Assembly: GCA_963082975.1 (NCBI GenBank)
Contig: OY720346.1
Location: forward strand, 34,809,787-34,873,786
Direction: 5' to 3'
Source of the DNA: Labia minor
Lineage: Eukaryota > Arthropoda > Insecta > Dermaptera > Spongiphoridae
DNA length: 64,000 bases
The position numbers and the translations under genes were made by a program. Every line of letters begins with the position of its first letter. Position 1 is the stretch's first letter. Below, piece after piece: positions 13,021-26,030 of this stretch. The notes under the pieces are model-generated. The model did not search any database. It saw only the letters and a list, made by a program, of their open reading frames with translations, and was not told the DNA's origin.

Positions 13021-13981
13021 ATAATAATAAATAATAATTTTTAAATAAATTTTAATATTAGTTATTAAATCAAGTGAAAACAAAAAGAAATTTCTCCCTT
13101 TAAACAAGAAAATATTTGCATAAATTTATTTTAAATTTTTTAATGTACCAGGAACTGAATGAATAAAAGTGAATTGAATGAATGAACCTGACATACTTAC
13201 GTAAATTTAAAAAAATTCTAAATTCTTTTTCTGGAGGTATTAATATTATTATTATTATTATTTTGAAATATTATAACCGTCTGGAATGATTTATACTTAT
13301 GAGATTCTATTAAATTCCATGATTCAATATATAGTAATAGATGATCATAAAATATGCACATAAAATTGATTTCTTACATAAGTATAGAATAAAGCATTAT
13401 ATCTATTTTGCACGTCTTTAGTCTAGTTAACGTCCCCTTATATTATATCCTTTCATTTAATATATATAATATTTAATTTCCAGATGGCATTGAATTTGAC
13501 GTGCCTTTTTTGTGCTTTCCATTTCCACGAACGTTTTAACCAAATCATCCAAAATGACTTTAACGGCATCATCTTATAATTTATAAAAAAAAAAATACTC
13601 ATAATTTACTATAAATCGTGCGTTCGAATTTTATTTTATTTCATTTTTTATTTTATTTTCAAAATAAATAATTAAAATACAAAGATTTTTATTTATCTAT
13701 TATCTATTTCTGAAGATATTGATTTCATAATTTATTGGCATTTCCATTCCAATAACAGGTCTCCTGTCTTTATATCCATTTATTCTTAATGTATATTTCA
13801 ATTTTAGCCTATCATTTATTTTTATAACAATTTCCCACCAAATTTAACTTATCAATCGGTTTTCTAAAAAAAAAAAAAATTTAATCAATTTTCAACATTT
13901 TGATACTAGTCTTGGGGCATTTTTTTCTCCGCTTTTATCTTTTTTTAGCTATATTTCAGTTAATTAATATATGTAGATGTA
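13021..13981. other. AT-rich DNA, no gene recognised
   Basis: No coding region or repeat border recognised; includes a short (ATT)n run near 13245-13262. Confidence 0.5.
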
Positions 13982-15166
13982 TAGTGTGATCCAGGGAGTA
14001 GTTGATACTCTCCCACTAGTTCATTAAATGTAACAAGTATTGAGCCATTTTCAGGAGGAAATAATAATTTTACTGTGGTTAATACAAAATACTTTTGTAT
14101 GAATATTGGTAAATTTACTGAGACTAATGTTTGACGCTATCTAGATTTTTTTTGCAGAAAACATTTTGCATAGTCAAGGCTAGGTAAAAATTAACTTCTT
14201 CTATTTTTAATTTTAAGTGATATTTTTATAGAAATCAATGTATTAAACTATTAAAGAATGTTATTTTTAATAGTAATTTCTGAAATTTTTATTTCTTTTT
14301 TTAAAGAGACTAAGACCGACTTGATAAACAAATTTCAGTATTTGATCGTAGTTGATCTGGATCTCAAAACTCGAACGAAATATCTACTATCAAAACCATA
14401 TTATGCATGGAATCCCTCTTCCAAAAGATAGAACGGAAGAGTTTAAGAAGAAGAAAGAGAACAAATGGGAGGGTGATATTGATGCTCAAGAAAAAAATCG
14501 GAAATAAATGTCTTCAACCTAAAAAACAAGGCATTTGACAGAGGACAATAATCTGTACCCAGTTCTTTTGATAATCATGAGACACCAGGTCCTTCTTCCT
14601 TGCCCAGCTCATTTATAGGTAATTACGACAGAATTGATTTCAACCAAGGAGGATTCATTAAATGCGATCACAGACAACAATTAAAATAATTCCAGAAAAC
14701 ATTTTATGACCCAACGAGTGAAAAAATGGACTTCAAGAAGTGGCTACCTTATATCACCATATCATTTGTAGAGAAAGGAAAAGAAAAAAGAGAATGAAGC
14801 CAGAAAAAAACTCTGATGAAGAAGGTAAGAGAAGAAAGAACAATTGAGATGAAAAAAGTAGAATTATTTAATTTTCTTTGTTTAATTAAAATAAGTTTAA
14901 AAAATTTAATCTGTATTATATTTTACCTTATTTGTCCAAAGGAAAGAAAAAGATCAACTACTGGAATGTGTCATTGATCAAAAACTAGGTGCGCCGGATC
15001 AACCACTGGCCCTACAACATTTTTCCATTGTTTCATTTAATAAATAGAGGAGCTAAATTTTCCCTTAATAGTACATAAAGAAGAAATTGTATACTGAACC
15101 TGTCTGCTGTATGAATAGTATTGCCTAGCATAGGCTTTAATTGATCAACTACTGGCTGGATCATCC
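13982..15166. mobile_element. Decayed TIR DNA transposon with repeated internal motif
   Basis: The left end GTGTGATCCAGGGAGTAGTTG mirrors the right end CTACTGGCTGGATCATCC as imperfect terminal inverted repeats of about 22 bp, flanked by TA on both sides. The motif GATCAACTACTGG, or its complement, occurs at both ends and again near 14349, 14953 and 14996, like subterminal transposase-binding sites. Inside lie coding remnants on the plus strand. The TA flank suggests the Tc1/mariner/pogo group, but the protein was not recognised. Confidence 0.6.
14561..14797 (+). pseudogene. Unidentified ORF remnant inside the 13982-15166 transposon
   Basis: One frame reads about 78 codons with a single internal TAA near 14687. 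It has coding-like composition (for example DNHETPGPSSLPSSFIGNYD and FYDPTSEKMDFKKWLPYITI). A second piece upstream, around 14405-14500, reads HGIPLPKDRTEEFKKKKENK. The spacing and the surrounding TIRs make this the probable relic of the element's own protein. No family was recognised, so no function is assigned. Stops and frame changes mean it is not functional. Confidence 0.45.
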
Positions 15167-15545
15167 TATATATTTTTAAATATATTTTTGAATACCATTC
15201 ATAATTGTAAATAAATATATTAAATAAAAACTTACAATAGAAATTTTATGAAATTTAAGTGTACATTTTTTACAATATATAAGTATTTATTATTTTTATA
15301 TTTTTTTTTAAAGAACCGCAAACGACGATTAAGATTCCTTCGTTCTTTTCCTTGCCTTTTTGAATCATTTAACTCTGTGCATATCAAATGCGTTCAGCGG
15401 TTGTCGGCAAAACTCCTTACGTTCGTAATTCTCCCAAATGATTACACGCAGATGAAGCCATTGCCCCCAGGGAGGGCAACCTGAAACAACACCTAATTGC
15501 CCCTCTAAGATCATCTTTTTACTATCCACTTGCCTTTAATCTATG

Positions 15546-15588
<43 letters not shown>

Positions 15589-16318
15589 GACGTACGCATT
15601 TATATAATTCTTAAATTACCAATAGTGTATAGACAGATCATTAATTTTAAAAATAAAATAATAAAAAACCTCTTAAAATGATCATATTATTATAAGTTTA
15701 ATGTTTCTATTCTTTCATTATTATTATACTCTTTGAACGTTTATTTTCTTGTTTAATTATTATTGTATTCTTTTGTTTCTTATATCGATATATATTATAT
15801 AAAATTAATTCAATCCAGTTTCATCATTTTTTAAGTTTTTTTATTAAGTTAATGTATATTGAAGATTGTTTTCTTGTAATTAATTGGCTGGCTTAAGGCT
15901 TTATTGATTTAACTAAACCTATTTCGATTTAATATTCTCTTCAGCAATGATTTATGAGTTGCCTTTCTAATATCTACTATTATCATTGAAATAAAAATAG
16001 TGATATGTTTAAAAAAAATAATGATAATTTATTTACTATAATTTAAAGTTTCATAAACTCAACGCAAAGGTAAAAAAAAATCTAATGAAATATGGAGAAT
16101 ATATTGATTAACAGGATGAAGAGTTTGTTCGGAAATGAGATGAGATTGTATAAAATTTCTAAATAAATGATAATAAAATAAAATTTTAAACTAAAACTGG
16201 GCTGAAAATTGTTCAAACCATTTAGAATGAACGAAATGGAATAACTAAGAATTGAATATCTTGATGTATAGTTAGAAGCTCAAAATAATTGAGGAAATAT
16301 GAAATATTTATTGATACT
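15167..16318. other. Mixed DNA with a GC-richer patch and simple repeat
   Basis: 15310-15530 is clearly GC-richer than its surroundings and open on the plus strand for about 60 codons to a stop at 15484, but no product was recognised and splice sites are not clear. The rest is A/T low complexity. Confidence 0.4.
15545..15590. repeat. (CT)n(TA)n compound microsatellite
   Basis: About twelve CT units followed by about ten TA units. Confidence 0.85.
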
Positions 16319-17147
16319 AAAGGGTCTTTCAACAAGGACGGGTCGATGTTAATAATGTGTGGCGGCCATTTTGTTTTGGCGGCATCTGTCAAATCTGTTT
16401 TTTCTGATTCAGTCACTGATGCCATCACCATGGCAAGTTACACAGTTGAGCAGCATGTGCAAATGATATAAATTTATTATCAAAATGAGTGTTCGTTAGT
16501 GCGAACGTTGCGCGCATTGCGCCCATTTTACGGCAGACGCGGTGGCCCTTCAAAATCTACTCTCCTACGATTGGTGACCAAATTTGAGACGACCGGTTCA
16601 GTAAACACCTTTACGTCAAAGGAACGCCAGATCGGCCGAGAACATCGCCGCTGTACGTGAGAGTGTTCAGGAAACTCCGAGGGAGTCGATTTCTCGCCGT
16701 GCACAAGAACTCGGCCTTTGAACTTGGGCCTGCATCCGTACATGATCCAACTGACACAGCGAACGACACAATGGACATTTTGAGGGTAGGGTTATCTCTC
16801 TCGCAGAGGTAACGTGAATTGGCCACCAAGATCGTGTGATTTGACTCCGCTAGACTTTTTCTTGTGGGGTTTTCTGAAGACGCAGGACTATACCAATAAG
16901 CCACAATCGACCGTTGCTCTAAAAGCCAACATAACGCAGGTCATCGCTCAGATACAGCCGGATCTATGCAGCAGAGTCATTAAAAATTGGACCTGTAGAA
17001 TATGTGTCACCATACCAAGCCGCGGCGGACATTTGGAGGATGTCATATTCAATCCATAATGACATAAATGGGCCTTTCAAATAAAAAATAAATTTCGTTA
17101 ATATCTCTCACGCATCTTGTTTTATTCAATTTTATCATCGACCCTTT
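16319..17147 (+). mobile_element. Broken mariner/IS630-like transposon
   Basis: The borders are suggested by AAAGGGTC on the left and its complement GACCCTTT on the right, with GGGTCGATG repeated just inside on both sides. The interior holds both ends of a transposase gene but has lost the middle, leaving about 830 bp. Confidence 0.65.
16430..17059 (+). pseudogene. mariner/IS630-type transposase pseudogene
   Basis: The N-terminus starts at the ATG at 16430 (MASYTVEQHVQMI, then a stop at 16469) and continues as YYQNECSLVRTLRAL and STLLRLVTKFETTGSV, the helix-turn-helix DNA-binding region of insect IS630-type transposases. The C-terminus reads NWPPRSCDLTPLDFFLWGF and continues to SRGGHLEDVIFNP before a stop; it carries the last acidic residue region. 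The central part with the first catalytic Asp residues is deleted. Stops and frameshifts are present. The family moves DNA by cut and paste at TA; this copy cannot make an enzyme. Confidence 0.75.
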
Positions 17148-19084
17148 ATATACGTATATATATTGAAAAATCTTTACTTGGAGAGAGAGAAGCCAAGTAA
17201 TTCAAATCTGAAAATTAGCTCTAGGCAATAAATAACTGGCCATCTTGAAAATTCTCTTGTCTATCAACTATTAACAGTACATCTAATTTCCGCCCTGAAT
17301 CTCATTAACAAAATTTATTTAATGTATTTTCAATATTTTGCACTTATAAATAATTAAATAATTCATTCATATATAATAATAAATTTCTCTTAGATTGAAA
17401 AAATATAATACTTATATTAAAATTTACAATATTTGAATCAGATGTAAATATAAATGTAAATAAGTTTTTAAATAATTATAAATTCGCTGTATATTTGGAA
17501 AATAATACTATTTAAAAAAAAATAATTTTTTATGAAAAATCATAGAGTTTAAAATACATATTTATCTACGAAATTTATACATTTCACATGTAGAACGTAT
17601 CCAGCTTTTCTATACCTTTTTCAATGACGATATACAGCATTTTTCTCTCATTATCGAATGTAGAAAAATAATATAATTGTCTTGAAAAAATATTTTACTA
17701 GTTTTATTTTAAATGGTATTTATTTTCCGAATGCTTATAGACAAACCGCTTTTATAACTTATATTTAAAATCAAAAAATATTAATAAAAGCTTAATTTTA
17801 AAAATTTTTGTTTGTAGTTCATTTTTGTAAGTAAAAATTAATATTTATATATAATATATTTAATAAATAAGAAAATTTATAATAATATTAATTTAATTCG
17901 TTTAATAATTAGCGAAGAGAATAATAAGTAAATAATAATTGTGAATTTTGAAAAATTATTATTGCGGGACACGATGATCAAATAATTATAGAAAAACATC
18001 TTTTTAATTAATAATAATTTTTATAGAATAAAAAATAAAATAATAAAGAAAATAAAAATCTTTAAGAGAGGTATAAAATGTATACTCTGTCTTTAGATAT
18101 ATTTTTTTTTATTAAACTTTCTGATATTTTCTTTTATTTTATTTCTCCCTGGAGTCACCATGAATCGTTTAATCAGTTTGCATGGCACGCACCACTGCAG
18201 AAAAACGACTGCATCAATTGGCCCAAATATTATCTTACCCAATAGAGCAAATCAACAATTTTTTTCCATCCAAAAAATTGTTATTTATTTATTTTATTTA
18301 TAATTATAATAAATATAAGAATTTTTATATTATTATACCGAAATATTTATTTTTTAGTATTTAGTATTTATTTTAGTAAGATTCCCCCCCTGCCTTCCTT
18401 TTTGTGAGGTTAAAACTACATTTAACTATTATATTATAAATATTTATATTATTATTATTGTGTTGATTATTATCATTTTATTCATATTTATATGTAAATA
18501 TAAAAAACTAATAAATACATTATTATAATTATTATTGATTCTTTAAAATTATAATTTCAACTCAATTATACCCTTTAAGTATTTGCCCGTTCACCTGACT
18601 ATTGCGAAGCTAAAGTAAATATTAGAAATGCTATAGTGTTTAAATTTTATACAAAAATTAATTCTGAGACCTATTTGAGTTACATGATTCGTTCGTTTTT
18701 TTTTTTAATTAATTTTTTTATATAACGTTCAAAGCTTTAAACGGTGAGGATAAAGTCAAAGGATGAATTTTTAATGAAATGAAAATTTTATCTTAATAAT
18801 TAAAAAATAAATCACTTAAAAAAAGTGCATTGACCTTTTTTATTGTAATTAAAAACAACATCAACAACAACCTCATTTGAAAATGTTAAGGCCAAGAGTG
18901 AACTTACCTATTTTGCGTTGCACACACAAGCTTAATCTAATTATCTTCAGGCGTTAATGACGACAGGTTTACCAGAAGAAGAAAATTTCAGATTGTTCTT
19001 CCAACAGTGGCAATTAACTCTCCTTTTTTTTCTTCTCAGCATCTTCTTCTAGGCCTCTTCCTAGTTGATGTATAATTAAGGTTA
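17148..19084. other. AT-rich DNA, no gene recognised
   Basis: Low-complexity A/T throughout with a C run near 18384-18390. No repeat borders or coding patches were found. Confidence 0.5.
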
Positions 19085-21775
19085 AATTAGTAAATATGTA
19101 GATAAATATATAAAATAAAACTATAAAAACTTGATTCAAATTCAAATTCAAAAATAATGTCAATGTTTAATATTTACTTAATTCGGAAAGGATTACATTT
19201 TTATCAATCCAGGAATTTGGAGTCATGAGTTGAGTAGATTTTATTCCCTTGGGTAGTAAAACTTTACTATTTTTATTTCTAATTAATACTTTAAATTTCT
19301 TTATTTCTTTGGCACTTCTGAACTTCTAGTTCTTGACTAGTGAATTTCTTCAAACATCACTATTTTATATAATCATCTCTATTCAATTCCTATGCTCCTT
19401 CACTTCTTTCATCTCTATCTCTGTCTTTTTATTGTTCTTTCACCAGGTCCAAGTTTCTCCCACCGATCTTTTCTCATTTGATTTACATAAAAACAATATT
19501 TTCATAAAAAAATTTTTCCATCATTTTATTCAATATTTAATCTATATATGTTTATCATTTTTAATAGAAATATAAATTTGATATTTTTTAACAGTGTCTT
19601 TAAATTGATTCAAATTATCCGTATGAAATATAAAAAGATCGGAATTATAACATTTTCTATTTACTTAAAATTTATTTGATATTTTCATCAAGTTTTTTTT
19701 CTTTTGACCATACTATTAGATATTGATGATGACTTGTTCATTATTAACTTGTTCAATTTACTTTCCTTGAAGCCTGAAGCAAATTACTATCAAGAATTTA
19801 AAAAAAAAAATTCAAAGATTGAGAGGAAATTATATTTTGTTCTCTCTTACGGTTCTCTCTCTCTCTGTATCTCTTTTGGATATTTAATTTAATCACTCAT
19901 TAAAAAATAATTTAAATGATATATCCATTTATATAATATATTATTTTTAATACTTTAATCTATTTTACCATTAGATAGGGTGTAATTTAAAAATATTATG
20001 GATCCAGAAGCTAAAAGATTACGGTTTAATTTTAAATTTTTTTGGCTAATGAGAGAATGAGAAGAAGGTATGCGAACAAGCCATATCGAATCCCATATGC
20101 ATAAATATGAAAAAAGCTACCCCGAGAGAGCAGTACTTCTGTCCCAAACTAAATGCTTTATCTCTTTTCCACTTCTTCGCCTTTCCCCCTCCTCTCCTGT
20201 TCTGAGTCCGGCTGTGTTTCGGCCATTTTTGGCCACTTGTTTACCTGCCTTTGAACTGAGCAAGTCATTTTACCCCTTCTGAGCGGAGTTGAGCCTGCTT
20301 TCTCCTTCGTTTCCATTTGGTGGATTGATCAACGGAAAAGAGTGTTTGTTTGAGCTATCTTTGATCGCGACCACGGCCATCTTACAAGAATATCGAGCGT
20401 TGAAGAAACTGGTAGCTGCAGACGAACACCGGGCTCCGAGAGAAGCAGCGTTTCAGTTCTGTGCATTGGACGCCTGGCATAATTGAAATTCCTGCCCTAT
20501 TAACCTGGTTTGATCGATTTCATACTGTTTATCTGTATATAATTTCTGTTTAATCAATCTATTAATTATTTTAAATAAAAAGCTCAGAAAAGGAATATTT
20601 GAGTGTGCTTTCTTTATACAAAGTATCACGATCCATTTTTCCTTTCGTTTGGAGTCAGTTTTTGACAAACCCTATCCCTCTTCAGGTTATTTTCGAGAGA
20701 AAATAGCCTGTAATGATTCCAACGACAATAAGAATCTCTTTCTTAGACATTCGAAATTCGAGTTGGGATTATTATGTTAATGTATTAAACAGTATGGAAG
20801 GAAGTTCTTATAGTTGCTAATCTTAAATTAAGTGGTTTATTACTTTTATACTTATATCAATAAAGATGAAATTTGGAGAAATATGAGACACAATTTGTAA
20901 TTATTTTACCTTTAAAGTTATGAATGGTTTTATTTAGTTCAAAAACAATTCGAAGACGATTATTCAATGAGTATAGAATGATATAGAATGATAATTTGAA
21001 ATCAGATGGGAGATAATTAAGAATGAAGGTTGTAAATGATTCTGAACAGTTGCAGAAATGAAGCTAATGTGACCAAAATCTTTCGAGTTCACTAGCAACA
21101 AAGAGATGAATACATCGATTAGGGGCCTATAAAAGAAATTAAATTTATCTAATTAAAATAACAATAAAAATAGAAATAAATGAATTTAGTCATTATAATT
21201 GACGAGTATAAAATTTTTTTGGCTCCATAGAACACTAAAAAATCAATTATTTATTAATATTTAATAAAATATTAAAATATATAAGCATAAAAATCGTATC
21301 ATGTTTTCACAGTTCCACTGTTAAAAATATTAAATTTATATTTCTATTAAAAATGATAAACATATATCAATTAAATATTAAATAAAATGAGAGAAAATAG
21401 ATTGATGAAAATCTTGTTTTTATGTTAATCAAATGAGAAAGATCGATGGACCTGATGAAAGAACAATAAAGAGATAGAAATAAAAGAAGTGAAACTACTT
21501 AGGAATTGAATAGAGATGATTATAAAATAGTGATAATTGAAGAAATTCACTGATCAAGAATTAGAAGTTCAGAAGTGCCAAAGAAATAAAGAAATAAGTT
21601 TTACTACCCAAAGGGATAAAAACTTACTCAACTCTTGTCTCCAAATTTCTGGATTGTGTGATAAAAATGTAATCCTTTCCGAATTAAATAAATATTAAAC
21701 ATTGACAATTTTTTTTTTTTTGAATTTCAATCAAGTTTTTATAGTTTTTTATATATGTACATATATACTAATTAC
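19085..21775. repeat. Large inverted repeat, two arms of about 0.5 kb around 1.7 kb
   Basis: The left arm (about 19085-19600) and the right arm (about 21310-21775) are reverse complements with scattered mismatches and indels. Shared blocks include AACTATAAAAACTTGATT, CGGAAAGGATTACATTTTTA and CTTTGGCACTTCTGAACTTC on the left, all found complemented on the right. The left arm has an extra stretch of about 30 bp near 19270. Either a long composite element or two copies of one MITE family in opposite orientation. No transposase was seen. Confidence 0.75.
20080..20500. other. GC-richer unique segment between the inverted arms
   Basis: About 420 bp with much higher GC than the window average. Plus-strand frames are open for about 60-70 codons (20070-20282 and 20289-20486), the second reading ATTAILQEYRALKKLVAADE near its end. 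No protein family was recognised. It could be an untranslated exon, a small conserved gene or cargo of the inverted-repeat structure. Confidence 0.35.
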
Positions 21776-21876
21776 AAATTCCACATATGTTTTTTAAAAG
21801 TACCCAGAACTAACTATTGATCAATTGAGTACAGTTTAAGGGATTAGTTATAGGAAGAGTTTCCAAGGGCTGATAG

Positions 21877-22038
21877 GAAGGGGTAAAGAGGCATTCTGCT
21901 GAATTGAACGAAGAGTGTAAGATCATTCTTCGGGATAGATTGGACAGAGGGACATCATCTCTAAGTGATACGACAGTGCCAAGATCATACATTGAAACCA
22001 AACTTAAAAGTTACTGTCCAGAAAAGATGTATAATTGA
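21877..22038 (+). pseudogene. Coding-like remnant, unidentified
   Basis: A plus-strand frame of 53 codons ends in TGA and reads SAELNEECKIILRDRLDRG followed by TVPRSYIETKLKSYC, with balanced composition. Two stops lie immediately upstream. The sequence has the feel of a retroelement Gag or transposon fragment, but this is a guess. GC-richer sequence continues to about 22140. Confidence 0.3.
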
Positions 22039-22149
22039 ATGTCTGGAAGGAACCCCAGAGAACGTCACCCGGAGTATCAACAATAGTCTCGCCTGCCCCG
22101 AACTCTATACTAGTAACAATTAATTGCTAGGCGGTGGACCCTTTAAATT

Positions 22150-23081
22150 TGCAATTGCTAAATAATATAAAGTATCTCTCCTCTAATCAACATTCGCTGG
22201 ATTCATCTTAAAATTTATTCTCGATTAACAATAAACAGAGTGGTACCAATTAAATTAAAGATCAATTTCATTAAATTTAAACCCATATTTTTAATAACCC
22301 AACCCATACTAAGCCTCCAACATGAAACCGTAAATATATATAAATTTAATCATACATAATATTTATCTTAATTTAATATTTAAACTTATTTTACTTGTTT
22401 AGTTTTTTAACCTTGGAATATTTATTATTTTTAAAATTTAAATAATTAAATACTATTATACTATTCAATTAGCATATTACACACCTCGCATTTAAATTTA
22501 ATTTTTATATTTATTTAAAAAAAACTAATTATTAAATAGCAAATATATTATTCATTAGATATATGTTCATATATTTTTTTCCCTACTTAATACTTAAGCA
22601 GATTGATTTGTAAATATTTTCATAGAGAGAGAGAGAAAGATAAATAAATTCACAGATTTGCATTAAATTAGTAAAATAACATATTTACATATCTACCATA
22701 AAATCTATTTCCTATTTATTCTATTATCTTTAAAATAATTTAATTAATTTCATGAATTATTTATTAATTCAAAAAGGAAAATTATGTTTTCTTTTTGATG
22801 CCACACAGAAATCCATATAATCAATTATTCATAGGTATACATTTATAAAGATGACAAATAATTTTCTTCCTGATTCATTTAAAAATAATAAATTATGCCC
22901 CTTCAAACATTTTATTTATTAAATTAATTTTTTTTTTAATTTATTTTTTATTGTTATAAATATTTGACATATTTGAAATTTTAAATAAATTTAAATTGAA
23001 TTTGAAAAATAATAATAAGAGTTTTTTGTGTTTCTGTTGACATTTATGTAACAATTGTTTTAATTGAGTATTTTTAAAATT

Positions 23082-23124
<43 letters not shown>

Positions 23125-24050
23125 TTATATACATATATATAATTAATAATATCTTACTTATTCTTACAAAAAAAAAAAAACATACAAATTAATTTTTTAT
23201 TTAAATTTTTAAATTTTTTTCTCTTTCAATCTTTCTCTGATACACCATATCATTTATTTTTTCTCACATTAAATCCATTCAAATTTGTTCTCCATTATTA
23301 TGATGACATAAATGCTAAAAATTTTTACATCCTATGTCATTGATGTACCATCCAACATATCCATTCTTCATTTCCCCATTCTTATCCCTAAAATATTTCT
23401 CATTCATATTCTTCCTTTCTCCACTCAAATGTTCATACTTTAGTTCTTTCTATTTTTCATTAACGATTGAGCTTTACATTTTGTAATCAATATACTACTA
23501 TTTTCATTTTTATTAAAATACTAGTAGGATGATGGGGAAGAGAGTAGTACAAAAGGGTGTTGACAATGAATAATATTTTATTTTTATTAAAAAATGATAT
23601 TAAGAAAATAATACAAGACGTATGTGTCATCATCATCAATCATCATCAACTTATTAAATTTATGTCAGTTAAATATAAACACAGCCCCCTTCCTCCATTC
23701 CTCCTCCCTCTGATCATCTTCAACCATCGTTATCGTTCTATTCCTCTTCTCCACCCTTCCCCCTATCTCTCTCTTCCTCTCTCTCCTAAATATATCATTG
23801 ATTTGATTACGGGGTTGTTTGGTTAGACAACTCGAGGGGTAAATTCTTGGCTAATAAAAAAAAATAAATCATTTTTCAAAATAAATTGAAATTTTCTAGT
23901 ATGACCATCACACATTCGATGGATTTCTTGTAAATTAAAATTACTAATAAAATTAGAGGGATACTCTTTAATTTAAAATATTTCAATTATTAAAGTTAGT
24001 AAACCTTGATTAGGAATTGCATGACCTCTATGCATCTCCAGACATAGTTA
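22150..24050. other. AT-rich DNA with simple repeats
   Basis: No gene recognised. There is a pyrimidine-rich patch at about 23690-23790 and a trinucleotide CAT-rich patch at 23628-23650. Confidence 0.5.
23086..23124. repeat. (TA)n microsatellite
   Basis: About 19 uninterrupted TA units. Confidence 0.9.
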
Positions 24051-24054
24051 GGGT

Positions 24055-24240
24055 TATAAAATCGAGAAGGCTGCTATGGGGAGGGCACGAGGCTAGAATG
24101 GGAGTGGAAGTGGACGCGGTGATTGATTGGACAATATAAAAAGGGACGTGTGAGAGATGGGAGAGGGTAGGGACACTTGGACAAATGCGGCCAAGAACTT
24201 TCGAGTTCCGTAGAGCCACAGATAGATAGATTTATTAAAT
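24055..24240 (+). pseudogene. LINE 3' tail, plus-strand copy
   Basis: GC-richer stretch whose plus-strand frames give RDGRG, GHLDKCGQEL and, in another frame, RTFEFRRATDR, the decayed form of the DRDTW...AAKNF-type LINE C-terminus also seen at 12790 and 29335. It ends in a short GATA-rich tail (AGATAGATAGA), like the tail at 29510. Frameshifted and 5'-truncated. Confidence 0.55.
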
Positions 24241-25599
24241 CAGGCATGTAAAACTCAAATGATTTCGTGGTTACATGAACTAATTTTATTTAAGTTGGGA
24301 CCACCTGTTTGGTGATATTCAAAATATTAATAAAATATTTCTTTGAGAATGATTATGCACAGGCAGAAATCAACGAGACAAATATCCTACAGGGTCTTTG
24401 AGGTTGAAGACTCATTTAAGACTCTAGTATGTTCAGTAATCGCTGTGAAAAGATATTCTTCTAAATAATGTCGATTTTTTCGATCTCAATTAGTACTTTT
24501 TGTTGACAAATAGTTCTATTAAAATTAAATATTTGAATAATAAACGATAATAAGGCCCTCTCTTTCTTGTGTCAGAACCGCGCCCAAGCTATAATTACTT
24601 TCGTCAGTTTACAATATGAGACTCGTAATAGGAGTTCTTAATGTTTCAAATGCCAATTGCAATTCCAAAACCTTTTGGCCAAATACCTATCCAAAATTGT
24701 TCTCAAACAAGCAATTTTACAACTTCTGCTTTCTTAGAATAGCATAGATTTAACACAATTATTTGTTTTCTATATAAGACTGTTACTGTGTTATGTTGTT
24801 TAGATTGTCCAACATTTATGTTAAATTTAAAACCTGACTTTGATCTTTTGATAGTAGTGTTTCTATTTTTCTAAATAAATTTCTATAATTGACTGTCACT
24901 ATGAGACCAATGATTGATTGACTGATTTAGCTGAAACTTTAACAACTATTCAGGGTCTAGTGGCATTAAAACAAACCTTTTTCAGTACTATGAATGTCAT
25001 CTTTCGGATTTATTAACTTTTTGAATGATCTGGGTATTTTTTTTTGTGTGTTTGTTTGTTTGATTTTTATCAATTTAAAAATGTTGAATAATAATAGATA
25101 ATTTTGAGTGAAAATTCACAATAAAAAAATATTATTTTAGAAAATAATAAATATCATACAATTTGAAATAATAATTATTTTAATTTTCTCTTTTAAATTA
25201 ATTTATGTTCTAGAATCTAAACCGTTTGATTGCTTGAATTCAGAATTTCTACCTAAATTATCTTTTTATTTAAAATAAAACTTTGCGTTTATTTTATTAA
25301 ATATTTTCGAAAAATGCCTTTTTATTAATACATTTTTATGAAAAATGTTTGAAAATATAATTTTAAAAATATAATTATATCTGTAAAATTCTCTTTCATA
25401 TTTTTTTCTTTTGGAGAGCAGTAAAAAATAAATTTACAAAAAAAAACCCTGTATATTAAATCTATTTATTCATTGGTTAAATTTAAACAACATATAGTAG
25501 ACTCATTTAAATACATAAAGTGAATGAACAATTTGATTAAAAACAATTCCATTAGAATAAATTATTCTTCATTTACTTTTAAATCCGTGTCAGAGTATA
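24241..25599. other. AT-rich DNA, no gene recognised
   Basis: 24540-25020 has less extreme composition but no recognised product. No repeat borders were found. Confidence 0.45.
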
Positions 25600-26030
25600 A
25601 AAAAAATGTTTCTGTTTGGTTGTCGAGTTCACATACAACCCCACCTCCCTAAACCATACCCCCTGGCTTCATCTTTCCCACACAGTCACCCCATCACTCC
25701 TCCTATAACTCACTCTCCTCCCCCATACCCGTTTCTCTAATTCGACCGACCATCACATTCTCTCTCTCTCTCTATATATATATCCCTTAACTACCATCAA
25801 CTACCCTTTTTATACAACCCTCCTCTCTCTATTTTTCTCTCTCTCTCTATTCATCGGATTTGAACACAATAGAAGTGAATTAACGACGTCATTTAAAACT
25901 CCATTCAATCCTTTTATTTTCCAAACTAGAAAATATATATTTATATAAATTAAAAAAAAACCAACATAATATATATATATACGAATAAACACCCACTCGT
26001 GTGCAAAGTGACGTCATCAGTGACAATGCT
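25600..26030. other. Pyrimidine-rich tract with CRE-like sites
   Basis: The plus strand is strikingly C/T-rich from about 25620 to 25850, including (CT)n and (TA)n runs, then returns to A/T. CGACGTCA at 25884 and the perfect palindrome TGACGTCA at 26009 lie just after it. Such strand asymmetry occurs near some promoters and 5' untranslated regions, but no adjoining gene was found. Confidence 0.35.
26009..26016. promoter_or_regulatory. Perfect CRE palindrome TGACGTCA
   Basis: The eight-base consensus site for CREB/ATF-type bZIP factors, outside any recognised mobile element here. Function is inferred from sequence only. Confidence 0.3.

Noticed and set aside
12789-13034. Plus-strand frame of 81 codons rich in Pro and Ser
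   Set aside because: It is the antisense of a LINE reverse transcriptase tail.
16289-16904. Several overlapping frames of 60-97 codons
   Set aside because: They are shadows of the broken mariner-like gene read in other frames.
23557-23826. Plus-strand frame of 89 codons
   Set aside because: It consists of A/T sequence followed by a pyrimidine-rich tract (Pro/Leu/Ser); no domain, no splice support.
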